Shown here in pieces: positions 5,284-5,481 of a stretch of DNA of 5,481 bases. The stretch covers positions 1 to 5,481 of the forward strand of contig QMTN01000037.1 in the NCBI GenBank assembly GCA_003651105.1, given 5' to 3'. The translations under genes were made by a program, and so were the position numbers. The notes under the pieces are model-generated. The model was not told the origin of the DNA. It searched no databases and worked only from the letters and a program-made list of their open reading frames with translations. Every line of letters begins with the position of its first letter. The first letter of the stretch is position 1. The DNA comes from Thermoplasmata archaeon (lineage in GTDB: Archaea > Thermoplasmatota > E2 > DHVEG-1 > B18-G2).

Positions 5284-5481
5284 TCCATCACTTCCATAGC
5301 CCTTTCCGCAAACCTCAAGATCCTCTCAGCCAGCTCTTTATCATACTCTCTGGGTAGGTATCTGGAGGTTATGTAGGCATCTTCAAGCAGATTGATCATT
5401 TCTAAATTCTGATCGAAGAATTTCTTTATATCCTCTCTATCGAAAACCTTGATTATTTCTTTAAATAAGCCAGTTAAAGAA
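5265..5481 (-). CDS. HEPN-domain protein, C-terminal 71 residues (partial)
   Basis: The minus-strand frame with first complete codon at 5480 is open to a TAG at 5267-5265, and its start lies beyond the window. The 71 visible residues are helical and match the C-terminal half of archaeal HEPN proteins of the PF05168 type. A helix with LLEDAYITSRYLPREY carries the 'RY-P' element, followed by a long amphipathic helix (ELAERILRFAERAMEVME). HEPN proteins of paired systems are often RNA-cleaving toxins using an R-x(4-6)-H motif. That motif is not in the visible part and may be absent in this subfamily, so nuclease activity cannot be claimed. The gene runs into the nucleotidyltransferase with a 19-base overlap, the usual arrangement of a HEPN/MNT pair. 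Confidence 0.8.
   Translation of the reverse strand, partial: SLTGLFKEIIKVFDREDIKKFFDQNLEMINLLEDAYITSRYLPREYDKELAERILRFAERAMEVMECLEKP

Noticed and set aside
1..5481. CRISPR arrays, tRNA genes, insertion-sequence ends or attachment sites
   Set aside because: No regularly spaced direct repeats, tRNA-like cloverleaf, transposase fragment or matching terminal repeats were seen on either strand.
1893..5481. A combined system linking the surface protein with the HEPN/MNT pair
   Set aside because: They share a strand but are split by a promoter-bearing intergenic region, and no shared motif supports joint function.

Overview
The window is a piece of an archaeal chromosome. The main evidence is a full-length ArcS (archaeosine synthase) gene, since ArcS is an archaeal tRNA-modification enzyme. 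Supporting signs are a HEPN/nucleotidyltransferase pair of the kind common in thermophilic archaea, a large exported CARDB-type surface protein, and heavy use of AGG/AGA and ATA codons. The lineage cannot be fixed from sequence alone. The surface protein style (CARDB modules, a calcium-loop linker, a C-terminal membrane anchor) would suit Thermoplasmata-like or other deep archaeal groups, but this is only an impression.

Layout. Bases 1-127 (+) are the 3' end of a gene that reads as thymidylate kinase (tmk). Its stop codon overlaps the start of arcS (124-1902, +) in an ATGA junction, so the two probably form an operon. arcS meets a large minus-strand gene (1893-4787) tail to tail with a 10-base overlap. 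That gene encodes a 964-residue exported, membrane-anchored protein built from CARDB and Ig-like modules, with many N-glycosylation sequons. Upstream of it is a 139-base AT-rich intergenic stretch (4788-4926) with a strong Shine-Dalgarno sequence and a candidate TATA box. Further right, also on the minus strand, is an overlapping two-gene unit: the 3' end of a HEPN-domain gene (5265-5481, cut by the window edge) followed by a small MNT-type nucleotidyltransferase (4927-5283).

Functionally there are three separate themes: nucleotide and tRNA metabolism (tmk-arcS), a cell-surface adhesin-like or scaffold protein, and a HEPN/MNT toxin-antitoxin-like pair. Nothing in the sequence ties them into one pathway; the shared neighbourhood is adjacency only. 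No tRNA, rRNA, CRISPR array, insertion sequence or attachment site was seen. A hand count suggests strong over-representation of GATC across the window. The surface protein is the least characterised element.
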